Part shown: positions 15,328-22,131 of the stretch, in pieces
Position numbering within the stretch: position 1 is the stretch's first letter
Layout of the letters: each line of letters opens with the position of its first letter
Assembly (NCBI GenBank): GCA_964383905.1
Contig: CAYLJO010000100.1
Span: forward strand, 1-22,131
DNA from: CAYLJO01 sp964383905
Lineage (GTDB): Bacteria; Acidobacteriota; Blastocatellia; Pyrinomonadales; Pyrinomonadaceae
Direction: 5' to 3'
Length of the DNA stretch: 22,131 nt
The notes under the pieces: generated by a model
What the model saw: only the letters and a program-made list of their open reading frames with translations
The model's database searches: none
Told to the model about the DNA's origin: nothing
Translations under genes and position numbers: made by a program

Positions 15328-16305
15328 ATGAAATTTTCCCGCATCAAATTTTCCGGCGTCGTACTCGCCAGCATGTGTGCGCTGATGGGCCTGCTGGTCG
15401 TGGCTTGCTCGAGCGCCGGGGGGCGGAAGACCAAACTGGCCTTTGTCACCAATAATGCCGCCAACTTCTGGACGATTGCACGCAGGGGGGTTGAGCAGGC
15501 CCAGACTGAGATCCCCAACGTGGACGTGGAGTTTAGGATCCCGGACGACGGGACGGCAGCCGCGCAGAAGCGCATCATTGATGATCTGCTGGCCAAAGGC
15601 GTCGCCGGCATGGCCATCAGCCCCGTCGATCCGGTCAATCAGACGCCGCTGATTAACGAGACCGCCAAGCAGGCCGTCGTCATCACACAAGATAGTGATG
15701 CGCCGCAGAGCAACCGCACCTGCTACATCGGCACGGATAACGTGGCGGCCGGGAGCCAGGCGGGCGGGTTGATTAAAGAGGTCCTCCCGCAGGGCGGCAA
15801 GATCATGCTGTTTGTCGGCAAGATGGATGCTCGTAATGCCCAGGAGCGTGCTCAGGGAATCAAGGAGGCGCTCCAGGGATCAAAGGTCGAGATTATAGAC
15901 ATCCGCACCGACGACACCGATCAGGTGCGCGCCAAATCGAATGCCGCCGACACACTGGTCAAATACCCTGACGTTGCCTGCCTGGTCGGGTTGTGGAATT
16001 ATAACGGCCCGGCGATTCTTAACGCGGTCAAGGACGCGGGCAAGGTCGGTCAGGTGAAGATCGTGTGCTTCGATGAAGAAGACGAGACCTTGGCCGGAGT
16101 CAAGGACGGGTCGATCTACGGGACCGTCGTCCAACAGCCATATCAATTCGGCTACCAGTCCGTTCAACTGCTGAACAAGATTCTCGGCGGCGACCGTTCA
16201 GAGATCCCGCCGAGTAAACAGATCTTTGTCCCGACGCGGGTCATCAAGAAAGATAACGTTGACGCGTTCACAGCTGAACTCAACAAACTTCGCGGTCGCA
16301 GCTAA
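15328..16305 (+). CDS. Sugar ABC transporter, periplasmic-binding lipoprotein (ribose type)
   Basis: This 325-residue type I binding protein (Peripla_BP_4) captures sugar for the transporter encoded next. The ATG at 15328 follows AGGAGG by 5 bases and begins a lipoprotein signal with the lipobox VVAC, so the mature protein is probably lipid-anchored. The body starts KLAFVTNNAANFWTIARRG and has RIIDDLLAKGVAGMAISPVDP, QDSDAP and YIGTDN, typical of the RbsB group. Given the locus, L-arabinose or galactose is the likely ligand, though pocket residues do not settle this. The 78 bases before the ATPase gene hold a long inverted repeat, which could allow more binding protein than membrane parts. Confidence 0.92.
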   Translation: MKFSRIKFSGVVLASMCALMGLLVVACSSAGGRKTKLAFVTNNAANFWTIARRGVEQAQTEIPNVDVEFRIPDDGTAAAQKRIIDDLLAKGVAGMAISPVDPVNQTPLINETAKQAVVITQDSDAPQSNRTCYIGTDNVAAGSQAGGLIKEVLPQGGKIMLFVGKMDARNAQERAQGIKEALQGSKVEIIDIRTDDTDQVRAKSNAADTLVKYPDVACLVGLWNYNGPAILNAVKDAGKVGQVKIVCFDEEDETLAGVKDGSIYGTVVQQPYQFGYQSVQLLNKILGGDRSEIPPSKQIFVPTRVIKKDNVDAFTAELNKLRGRS

Positions 16306-16314
16306 ATTTACCCC

Positions 16315-16374
16315 CTGGAGTCTCAAGCCTGAGGTGAGCTTTTTTGACTCGAGACTTTAGGCTCCGGACTCCAG
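16315..16374. repeat. Long imperfect intergenic inverted repeat (REP-like hairpin)
   Basis: The arms 16315-16335 and 16354-16374 (21 bases each, outer ends CTGGAGTC and GACTCCAG) can pair with about 16 Watson-Crick pairs, three G-U pairs and two mismatches, around an 18-base loop containing a T6 run. It fills most of the gap between the binding-protein and ATPase genes. Such a stem could protect the upstream mRNA or reduce read-through. It resembles dispersed intergenic palindromes, but no second copy is seen here. Confidence 0.55.
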
Positions 16375-16383
16375 ACTTATTCT

Positions 16384-17883
16384 ATGGGTTCGCCAATTCT
16401 GGAAATGAAGGGGATCGGCAAGCGATTCCCCGGCGTGATCGCCCTCGATTCGGTTGACCTGGAGGTCTACCCGGGTGAGGTCGTCGCGCTCGCCGGCGAG
16501 AACGGCGCCGGCAAATCCACGCTCATGAAAATCCTGGGCGGCGTTCATCAGCCCAACGAGGGGACTATTCGCATCGACGGGGAGCCGGTCGTGATCCGTT
16601 CGGTTTCAGACGCGATCGGCAGGGGCATCGGCTTCATTCACCAAGAGCTGAACGTGCTCGACAATTTAGACATCGCCGAGAACGTCTTCCTCGGCCGCGA
16701 GCCGTTGTGGGGAGGGCCGCTCAAGCTCGTCGACCGCCGGAAGATTCACGCGCAGACCGACACCTACCTTAAACGTTTGGGTCTGGATATACCGAGTGAG
16801 ACGCCGCTCAGACGGCTTTCCATCGCCCAGCAGCAGATGGTCGAAATCGCCAAGGCGCTCTCGCTTAACGCGCGCATCCTGATCATGGACGAGCCGACCT
16901 CCAGCCTGACTTTGACCGAGACCGCGCGTCTGCTGGAAGTGACCAAGGACTTGCGGTCGCACGGCGTCAGCATCATTTATATTTCCCACCGTCTCGGCGA
17001 AATCCAGGAGTTGGCGGACCGTGTCGTCGTGCTGCGCGACGGCCGCAACGCCGGCGTCCTCAGGCGCGAAGAGATCAACCACGACAACATAGTTAAGCTG
17101 ATGGTCGGTCGAGACCTGGACCATTTTTACGTACACCCGAAGACGACCAGGCAACCGCGTTACGTCGAAGTTCAGAATTTACGGACGAGACGGTATCCGA
17201 AGAGGGCGGTCTCTTTTGACATCCGCAAGGGAGAGATTCTCGGCTTCGCGGGCCTCGTCGGCGCGGGAAGGTCGGAAGTCGCGCAAGCGATATTCGGCGT
17301 GGACGCGCCGACGGAGGGGGCGGTTCTGCTGGACGGTAAATCGATCAAGATCTCTTCGCCGCAGGACGCGATTGCGCAGGGCATTTACCTGATCCCGGAG
17401 GACCGGCGCAGGTCCGGCTTGATTCTGGATGTGCCCATCCGCGAGAACATCACGCTGCCTGCCCTCTCGCGGTATGCCTCGGCCGGATTGATCGAAAGCG
17501 ACAAGGAACGGAAAGTCGCCTCGGAGATGTGCAGCAAATTGAACATTAAAGCGCCTTCGATCGAAGCAAAGGCGGGGAACTTGAGCGGCGGCAATCAACA
17601 GAAAGTGGTGCTGGCAAAGTGGCTGTCCTTAAATCCGAAGGTGCTGATTTTTGACGAGCCGACGCGGGGGATAGATGTCGGGGCAAAGGCTGAGATCTAT
17701 CAACTCATGCGCCGCCTGGCTGAAAGCGGCGTCGCCATCATGATGATCAGCAGCGACATGGCAGAGATTCTGGGAGAAAGCGACCGCGTGGCGGTGATGC
17801 ATGAAGGGGCCATCACCGGTATTCTTGAGCGGGACCAATGCGGTGAGGAAGCAATCATGCGGCTGGCCGTCGGGAAACCGTGA
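16384..17883 (+). CDS. Sugar ABC transporter, double ATP-binding protein (RbsA/MglA type)
   Basis: This 499-residue protein contains two fused nucleotide-binding domains that power the sugar permease at the inner membrane. The first has Walker A GENGAGKST, signature LSIAQQQ and Walker B ILIMDEPTS. The second has a degenerate Walker A, GLVGAGRSE (no GKS/T), with LSGGNQQK and VLIFDEPTRGID. This asymmetry is normal for the ribose/galactose class. Length matches the family. The ATG follows the inverted repeat with no obvious ribosome site (upstream ACTTATTCT), which may lower translation or reflect coupling through the hairpin. The permease gene follows after 61 bases that include heptamer repeats. 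Confidence 0.94.
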   Translation: MGSPILEMKGIGKRFPGVIALDSVDLEVYPGEVVALAGENGAGKSTLMKILGGVHQPNEGTIRIDGEPVVIRSVSDAIGRGIGFIHQELNVLDNLDIAENVFLGREPLWGGPLKLVDRRKIHAQTDTYLKRLGLDIPSETPLRRLSIAQQQMVEIAKALSLNARILIMDEPTSSLTLTETARLLEVTKDLRSHGVSIIYISHRLGEIQELADRVVVLRDGRNAGVLRREEINHDNIVKLMVGRDLDHFYVHPKTTRQPRYVEVQNLRTRRYPKRAVSFDIRKGEILGFAGLVGAGRSEVAQAIFGVDAPTEGAVLLDGKSIKISSPQDAIAQGIYLIPEDRRRSGLILDVPIRENITLPALSRYASAGLIESDKERKVASEMCSKLNIKAPSIEAKAGNLSGGNQQKVVLAKWLSLNPKVLIFDEPTRGIDVGAKAEIYQLMRRLAESGVAIMMISSDMAEILGESDRVAVMHEGAITGILERDQCGEEAIMRLAVGKP

Positions 17884-17913
17884 CGGGTAAGAACAAGTTT
17901 TATCTTATCGCTC

Positions 17914-17932
17914 GTCACTCGTCACTTGTCAC
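17914..17932 (+). repeat. GTCACTY heptamer tandem repeat before the permease gene
   Basis: GTCACTC, GTCACTT and GTCAC follow one another without gaps, ending one base before the GGAGG ribosome site of the permease. Short tandem heptamers of this kind (GTCA-type) are known from intergenic regions in some bacteria, notably cyanobacteria. Here there are about 2.7 units. The function is unknown. Confidence 0.5.
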
Positions 17933-17944
17933 GGAGGTGGGGAG

Positions 17945-18889
17945 ATGAGAAAAGAACTTGGAACCTTCATTTTGCTTGTGGTCTTGTGCATCGTCGTGGC
18001 CGTCCTCAACCCACGCTTTCTGGCGCCGGCCAACCTGCAAAACATCGCCCGCCTGATCGGCATGTACGGCATTTTCAGTATCGGCGTCGGGCTGGTCATC
18101 ATCACCGGAGGCATAGACCTCTCGGTCGGCTCCATCTTTGCGCTGCTGGGCGTGCTGTTATCGATCATGCTGACGGGATGGCGACTGCCGGGCGCCTTAG
18201 CGGTGATTGCCGTCATCGCGGTGGGGACTGGGTTGGGCCTGTTGCACGGCCTTCTCGTGACGAGGGTGCGGATACAACCTTTTATTGTCACCCTCTGCGG
18301 GCTGCTTTTCTATCGAGGACTGGCGCGGTTCATCGCCAATGACGAAACGAAAGGATTCGGGAGCGCCGCCGGGTTCGAGAAGCTGAGTAATTTGGCGACC
18401 GGCAGTCTCCTTCAGATCCCGATGCCGTTCATTCTCCTGATCATTATCAGCGCCGTGATGTGGGTCGTGCTTCACCGGTCGGTGTACGGGCGGTACCTTT
18501 TTGCGGTCGGCCGCAATGAAGAGGCCGCGCGCTATTCAGGCATCAGCTCCCGCGCGGTCGTGGCCAGCGCCTACGTGCTGTCCGGGCTACTGGCCGGAAT
18601 CGCCGGGGTCGTCCTCGCCTTTTATACGAATTCGATCTCTCCCTCATCACACGGCAATTTCTACGAGCTCTACGGGATTGCGGCGGCGGTGCTGGGAGGT
18701 TGCAGTCTGAGGGGAGGCGAGGGATCAATCATTGGGATACTTATTGGCGCGGCTCTGCTTCAGGTGCTGCAAAATCTCGTCAACTTGCTGGGCATCCCCT
18801 CATCGCTCAACTTTGCCGTCATGGGGGCGGTCATTCTGCTCGGAGTTATTGCCGATCAACTCTTACAGCGAAGGTCGCTCGCAAAGTAG
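17945..18889 (+). CDS. Sugar ABC transporter permease (RbsC type)
   Basis: This 314-residue inner-membrane permease probably works as a homodimer with the double ATPase and the binding lipoprotein. Several hydrophobic segments are evident from the N-terminus (FILLVVLCIVVAVL) onward. The family hallmark IITGGIDLSVGSIFAL appears at about 54-69. Further on are AVGRNEEAARYSGI, the cytoplasmic coupling loop, and YGIAAAVLGGCSLRGGEGSI near the C-terminal third. The start has GGAGG 7 bases upstream. One permease gene is enough for this class, unlike the galactofuranose system with two. The next gene follows after 56 bases. Confidence 0.93.
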   Translation: MRKELGTFILLVVLCIVVAVLNPRFLAPANLQNIARLIGMYGIFSIGVGLVIITGGIDLSVGSIFALLGVLLSIMLTGWRLPGALAVIAVIAVGTGLGLLHGLLVTRVRIQPFIVTLCGLLFYRGLARFIANDETKGFGSAAGFEKLSNLATGSLLQIPMPFILLIIISAVMWVVLHRSVYGRYLFAVGRNEEAARYSGISSRAVVASAYVLSGLLAGIAGVVLAFYTNSISPSSHGNFYELYGIAAAVLGGCSLRGGEGSIIGILIGAALLQVLQNLVNLLGIPSSLNFAVMGAVILLGVIADQLLQRRSLAK

Positions 18890-18945
18890 GGCGACGAGCT
18901 CGGCCTCAATGCTCGCTCGACAACTGTTCCGGAGGGCGGGAATCT

Positions 18946-20154
18946 ATGACAGCAATGCGAAACACTGCACGGATATTCGTCGTCATTTTGTTGCTCTGCC
19001 ACGTCGCCCTGGCCGCGCCATCGCAGAAGTGGTCGGAGAAGAAAGCCAACGACTGGTACGGGAAGCAACCCTTTCTCGTCGGCAGCAACTACATTCCGGC
19101 GACAGCGATCAACGAGCTGGAGATGTGGCAGGCCGACACGTTCGATCCGCAGCGGATCGACTTGGAGCTGGGCTGGGCGGAAAGCCTGGGCATGAACACG
19201 ATGCGCGTTTTCCTGCACGATTTACCGTGGCAGCAAGACCCCGATGGGTTCAAGCATCGCATCGACACATTCTTAGGCATCGCCGACAGACACAAGATCA
19301 AGCCGCTGCTGGTCCTATTCGATTCGTGCTGGGACCCCAACCCCGCGCCGGGCAAACAACGCGCGCCGCGTCCGGGCGTGCACAACTCCGGCTGGCTGCA
19401 AAGTCCCGGCGCACGGGCGCTCGAAGACCCCGCCCAGTACCCGCGCCTGGAAGCGTATGTGAAAGGGGTGGTCGGCGCTTTCGCCCGCGACCCTCGCATC
19501 CTCGGGTGGGACGTGTGGAACGAGCCGGACAACACGAACGATTCGAGCTACGGGAGGCTTGAGCCGAAGAACAAAATCGAGCTCGTGCTGGCACTGCTGC
19601 CACAGGCGTTCGCGTGGGCGCGTGAGGCGGGGCCGCAACAACCGCTGACGTCCGGCATCTGGAGGGGCGATTGGTCGAGCACGGAGAAGATGTCCGCGAT
19701 GGAGCGCACGCAGGTTTACTTGTCCGACGTCATCTCCTTCCACAACTACGACGCCCCGGAAGAGTTTGAGAAGCGCGTCAGGTGGCTCATGCGCTACCAC
19801 CGCCCAATACTTTGCACGGAGTACATGGCGCGCGGAAACCATAGCACTTTCCAGGGCACGCTGCCCATCGCCAAGCGGTACAAGGTGGCAGCGATCAACT
19901 GGGGATTGGTGGCGGGCAAGACGCAAACCTATTTGCCGTGGGACTCATGGCAGCACCCTTACACCGACCGTCAACCGGCGATCTGGTTTCACGAAGTATT
20001 TCGCACGGACGGCACGCCCTACCGGCCGGAAGAGGTCCAATTCATCAGGGAGATGACGGGAAAGGCAAGGGCGGAGCCGATTAAGGCGAAGAGCAAGCGC
20101 GCGACGGTCTCCGCTTCCTCAAGGATGAAGGAGCGTTTCGCGCAGGCAGCATGA
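18946..20154 (+). CDS. Secreted GH5-like clan GH-A glycoside hydrolase, specificity unknown
   Basis: This 402-residue exported hydrolase has a Sec signal (IFVVILLLCHVALAAPS) and a TIM-barrel of the GH5 (cellulase/mannanase) type. The strand-4 acid/base is in GWDVWNEPDN, and the strand-7 nucleophile is probably the Glu of ILCTEYMAR. FLVGSNYIPATAINELEMW and SLGMNTMRVFLHDLPW are typical of proteins often labelled cellulase-family or 1,4-beta-xylanase, with no solid assignment. The ATG at 18946 has GGAGGG 9 bases upstream. The frame is open upstream into the permease gene, but that extension lacks a signal. The C-terminal tail is rich in Lys, Arg and Ser. It is last in the operon and converges on GH42 with a 30-base gap. 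Its substrate may be a galactan or xylan backbone. Confidence 0.82.
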   Translation: MTAMRNTARIFVVILLLCHVALAAPSQKWSEKKANDWYGKQPFLVGSNYIPATAINELEMWQADTFDPQRIDLELGWAESLGMNTMRVFLHDLPWQQDPDGFKHRIDTFLGIADRHKIKPLLVLFDSCWDPNPAPGKQRAPRPGVHNSGWLQSPGARALEDPAQYPRLEAYVKGVVGAFARDPRILGWDVWNEPDNTNDSSYGRLEPKNKIELVLALLPQAFAWAREAGPQQPLTSGIWRGDWSSTEKMSAMERTQVYLSDVISFHNYDAPEEFEKRVRWLMRYHRPILCTEYMARGNHSTFQGTLPIAKRYKVAAINWGLVAGKTQTYLPWDSWQHPYTDRQPAIWFHEVFRTDGTPYRPEEVQFIREMTGKARAEPIKAKSKRATVSASSRMKERFAQAA

Positions 20155-20184
20155 GCTAACAAGCGCGTTGATAGAAGCAGCAAT

Positions 20185-22131
20185 CTACTCCATCCAGACC
20201 GTGACGCCTGCCGGTTCGACTTCTCTTGAGCCGATCAGGATTTTCGCCCCCGCGGGGATCGGCGCGGTCTGTTTCTGTGAAGTGAAGTTAGTTGCCACCC
20301 AAAAGCCATCGCGCCAATCGACGATGAACTGAGGCTCGAGATTCTGCACGGCTACCCCGGCCGATTCAAAAAGAGCGTGCAGCAAGTCCCGCTCGAGATC
20401 GCCGCTCAACGATTCGACACCGATGTAGGTCACCGTGCCACGACCTAAGCGGCGCGTCACGGCGGCGGCACTACCGGCGTAGAACTGATCCGCGTAAGCG
20501 GCGAGCGCGCTCGTGCCCTGCTTCGGCTTAATGCTTTCGCCCCACGAAGCCCATTCGTAGGTCTTTCCCTGCGCCTGCACTCTGCCCTTCACAGGCTCAG
20601 GCGGGGTGTCATATAAAGAGATGTTGGCGCCGATGAGGTCGCTGATTGGTCCGGCCCAGGGAGCTTCCCACAGGTGACCGCGGCGGTCTTTCTGCCCTGT
20701 GCGAGCCGTCAGGACCAGGTGCCCGCCGTTCTGCGCGTACCTGGTCCAACGCCTCACCAGATTCTCGTCCAGGAGTTGATACGCCGGGGCGACAAGGAAA
20801 GGGTATTGAGAGAACTCCTTATCTTCGGTGAGGACGTCCACCGGGCAGCCCAGGCTCTTCAAAGCCCTGTAATATTTGAACAGGTGGCCCATCGTGTTCC
20901 AGCGATAGGTCTGCGTGTGGTTGTCTATGTCCCAGCGGTTGTCCACGTTGTAGAGGAAGGCCGTGCGGCGTGCCGCGTAAGCGGCAGGCTCTTTAGCGCC
21001 CGGGCGATAAGACCTGCGCAGCGTCTGTATATCCCTCATCGCCTGAGCGTATTGCTGCCCGCCCGTGGTCGGCGTCACGCCGTCCGTCCCGGCGAGGCCA
21101 TAATGGTATAGCTCGCCGCCGTAGAGAGGCTCGCGGTAGCGGTAGGTGCAAACCAGTTTCGCCCCGGCGGCGAAAGCTCGCATGATCCACATATGCACGG
21201 CGCCGGGAAGTGGCTGTGGGTTCGCGCTGCCCCAGTTGACCTGGCCCGGCTGGAGCTCCATCACACCCTCCAGCCCGTTGATGGGCCTCATGAAATCATG
21301 CATGAAAGAGATCGCGCTGCCGTCGCCCAGGCGGAACCCCAGCGCGCCGCCCTGGTAATAGCCCGCGACCGGGTAGAGCGTCCACGTCAAGATGTCGAGG
21401 TCTTTGCCGGAGAGCGGCGGGTAGATCTCTTTGTGCAGCATCATGTAGTTGGTCGTGACCCACTGGTTCTTCGTGTACTTTCTTAACGTGTTCGCCTGAA
21501 ATCTGAGGTAATCGGCCGCCTCGTCGGCAAACCATCTCTGAAAATCAAGCAGCGCGTGCGGGTTGGCTCCGGCCACCAGCTCCTGCTCGTTGGGGATCTC
21601 AATCTGCTCAAAGTTCTGGTAGACCTGCGACCAGAAGGCGTTCCCCCAATCGCGGTTCAAATTAGCAACCGTGCCGTACTTATCTTTCAGCCACCGGCGA
21701 AACTTGGCTTGGCAATAGCTGCAATAACAATAACCTTTACCGTAGTGACTGAGCTCGTTATCGATCTGCCATCCGACGACGTTCGGATTGCTGCCGAAGC
21801 GCCTGGCCAACTCCGTGTTAATTCGCTCGACGTACTGCCGGTAAGTGTCCACGCTCCAGCAGGCGTGCTCGCGCGAGCCGTGCTTCATGCGCCGGCCGCT
21901 CGCGTCAACCATCAAGATCTCCGGGTGCTTCTGGCTCAACCAGACGGGGGGCGTCGCGCTCGGCGTGCACAGCACAACTTTTAGTCCCTGCTGCGCCGCC
22001 AGGGCGACGTTCTTCTCCAGCCAATCGAGATCAAACTTCCCTTCCTCGGGCTCCATGAAGGCCCACGCGAACTCGCCCATGTGGATGAATTCGAGGCCAA
22101 GCCTCTTGATGTTAGCGATGTCGCGCGGCCA
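20185..22131 (-). CDS. GH42 beta-galactosidase, 5' end outside the window
   Basis: It hydrolyses terminal beta-D-galactosides, such as galactan-derived oligosaccharides. The frame runs through the right edge: beyond the first internal Met (MGEFAW) the coding continues as IANIKRLGLEFIH, so 648 residues are visible and only the N-terminus is missing. GH42 features are clear: GEFAWAFMEPEEGKFD, acid/base Glu in GWQIDNELSHYG and nucleophile Glu in GVMELQPGQVNWG. Cysteines in HACWSV and CYCSYC match the zinc cluster of the family. A trimerisation/beta-galactosidase middle domain and short C-terminal beta domain follow. Whether it carries a signal peptide cannot be seen. It lies opposite the main operon, so its promoter is outside. 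Confidence 0.93.
   Translation of the reverse strand, partial: WPRDIANIKRLGLEFIHMGEFAWAFMEPEEGKFDLDWLEKNVALAAQQGLKVVLCTPSATPPVWLSQKHPEILMVDASGRRMKHGSREHACWSVDTYRQYVERINTELARRFGSNPNVVGWQIDNELSHYGKGYCYCSYCQAKFRRWLKDKYGTVANLNRDWGNAFWSQVYQNFEQIEIPNEQELVAGANPHALLDFQRWFADEAADYLRFQANTLRKYTKNQWVTTNYMMLHKEIYPPLSGKDLDILTWTLYPVAGYYQGGALGFRLGDGSAISFMHDFMRPINGLEGVMELQPGQVNWGSANPQPLPGAVHMWIMRAFAAGAKLVCTYRYREPLYGGELYHYGLAGTDGVTPTTGGQQYAQAMRDIQTLRRSYRPGAKEPAAYAARRTAFLYNVDNRWDIDNHTQTYRWNTMGHLFKYYRALKSLGCPVDVLTEDKEFSQYPFLVAPAYQLLDENLVRRWTRYAQNGGHLVLTARTGQKDRRGHLWEAPWAGPISDLIGANISLYDTPPEPVKGRVQAQGKTYEWASWGESIKPKQGTSALAAYADQFYAGSAAAVTRRLGRGTVTYIGVESLSGDLERDLLHALFESAGVAVQNLEPQFIVDWRDGFWVATNFTSQKQTAPIPAGAKILIGSREVEPAGVTVWME

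Noticed and set aside
16329..16346. Simple intrinsic terminator (AAGC/GCTT stem plus T6) after the binding-protein gene
   Set aside because: The short stem is only four pairs. The longer 21-base inverted repeat explains the region better, and the downstream ABC genes need read-through.
18700..18945. N-terminal extension of the GH5-like gene into the permease gene
   Set aside because: It overlaps the permease coding sequence by about 190 bases. The ATG at 18946 has a good ribosome site and begins a signal peptide.
1..22131. Mobile elements, CRISPR arrays, tRNA or rRNA genes
   Set aside because: I saw no transposase or integrase frames, no regular long repeats with spacers, and no recognisable RNA gene.

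Overview
The window is one polysaccharide-utilisation locus aimed at arabinose- and galactose-containing plant polymers (arabinan, arabinogalactan, arabinosylated glycoproteins). It encodes seven glycoside hydrolases (GH43, two GH51, GH127, GH27, a GH5-like clan GH-A enzyme and GH42), a DeoR-type regulator, a ribose-type sugar ABC transporter and a Leloir-like sugar-1-phosphate module. Sec, Tat and lipoprotein export signals, a moderately high GC content and the protein style suggest a Gram-negative soil bacterium, most likely Acidobacteriota (perhaps Blastocatellia). That placement is an inference; there is no rRNA or other marker gene here.

Layout. Positions 1-253 hold a back-to-back promoter pair with an operator-like inverted repeat. 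One promoter points left out of the window and the other reads the GH43 arabinanase (254-1909). A second promoter/operator (1938-1972) reads GH51 plus GH127 (2096-6202). A minus-strand pair follows, deoR (7774-8580) then GH27 (6234-7658). From a near-consensus promoter at 8712-8740, nine plus-strand genes run with short gaps to 20154: GH51, galT, an inositol-monophosphatase-family enzyme, an L-arabinokinase-like GHMP kinase, galE, ABC binding protein, ABC ATPase, ABC permease and GH5-like hydrolase. A GH42 gene converges on them from the right edge and lacks its 5' end.

How it may work. Exported hydrolases release L-arabinose and galactose, the ABC system imports them, and the kinase makes a sugar-1-phosphate that GalT and GalE process through UDP-sugars. 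The kinase closely resembles the C-terminal half of plant L-arabinokinase (ARA1) and lacks the GEHTD form of the galactokinase signature. No araA, araB or araD gene is present. Together these raise the possibility of a UDP-sugar (Leloir-like) route for L-arabinose in place of the isomerase/ribulokinase route.

Regulation. Three intergenic promoters share the inverted repeat TGCTYAT-N11-ATRAGCA, placed between or over their -35/-10 boxes. This looks like a single repressor regulon, and the DeoR protein in the middle of the locus is the natural candidate.
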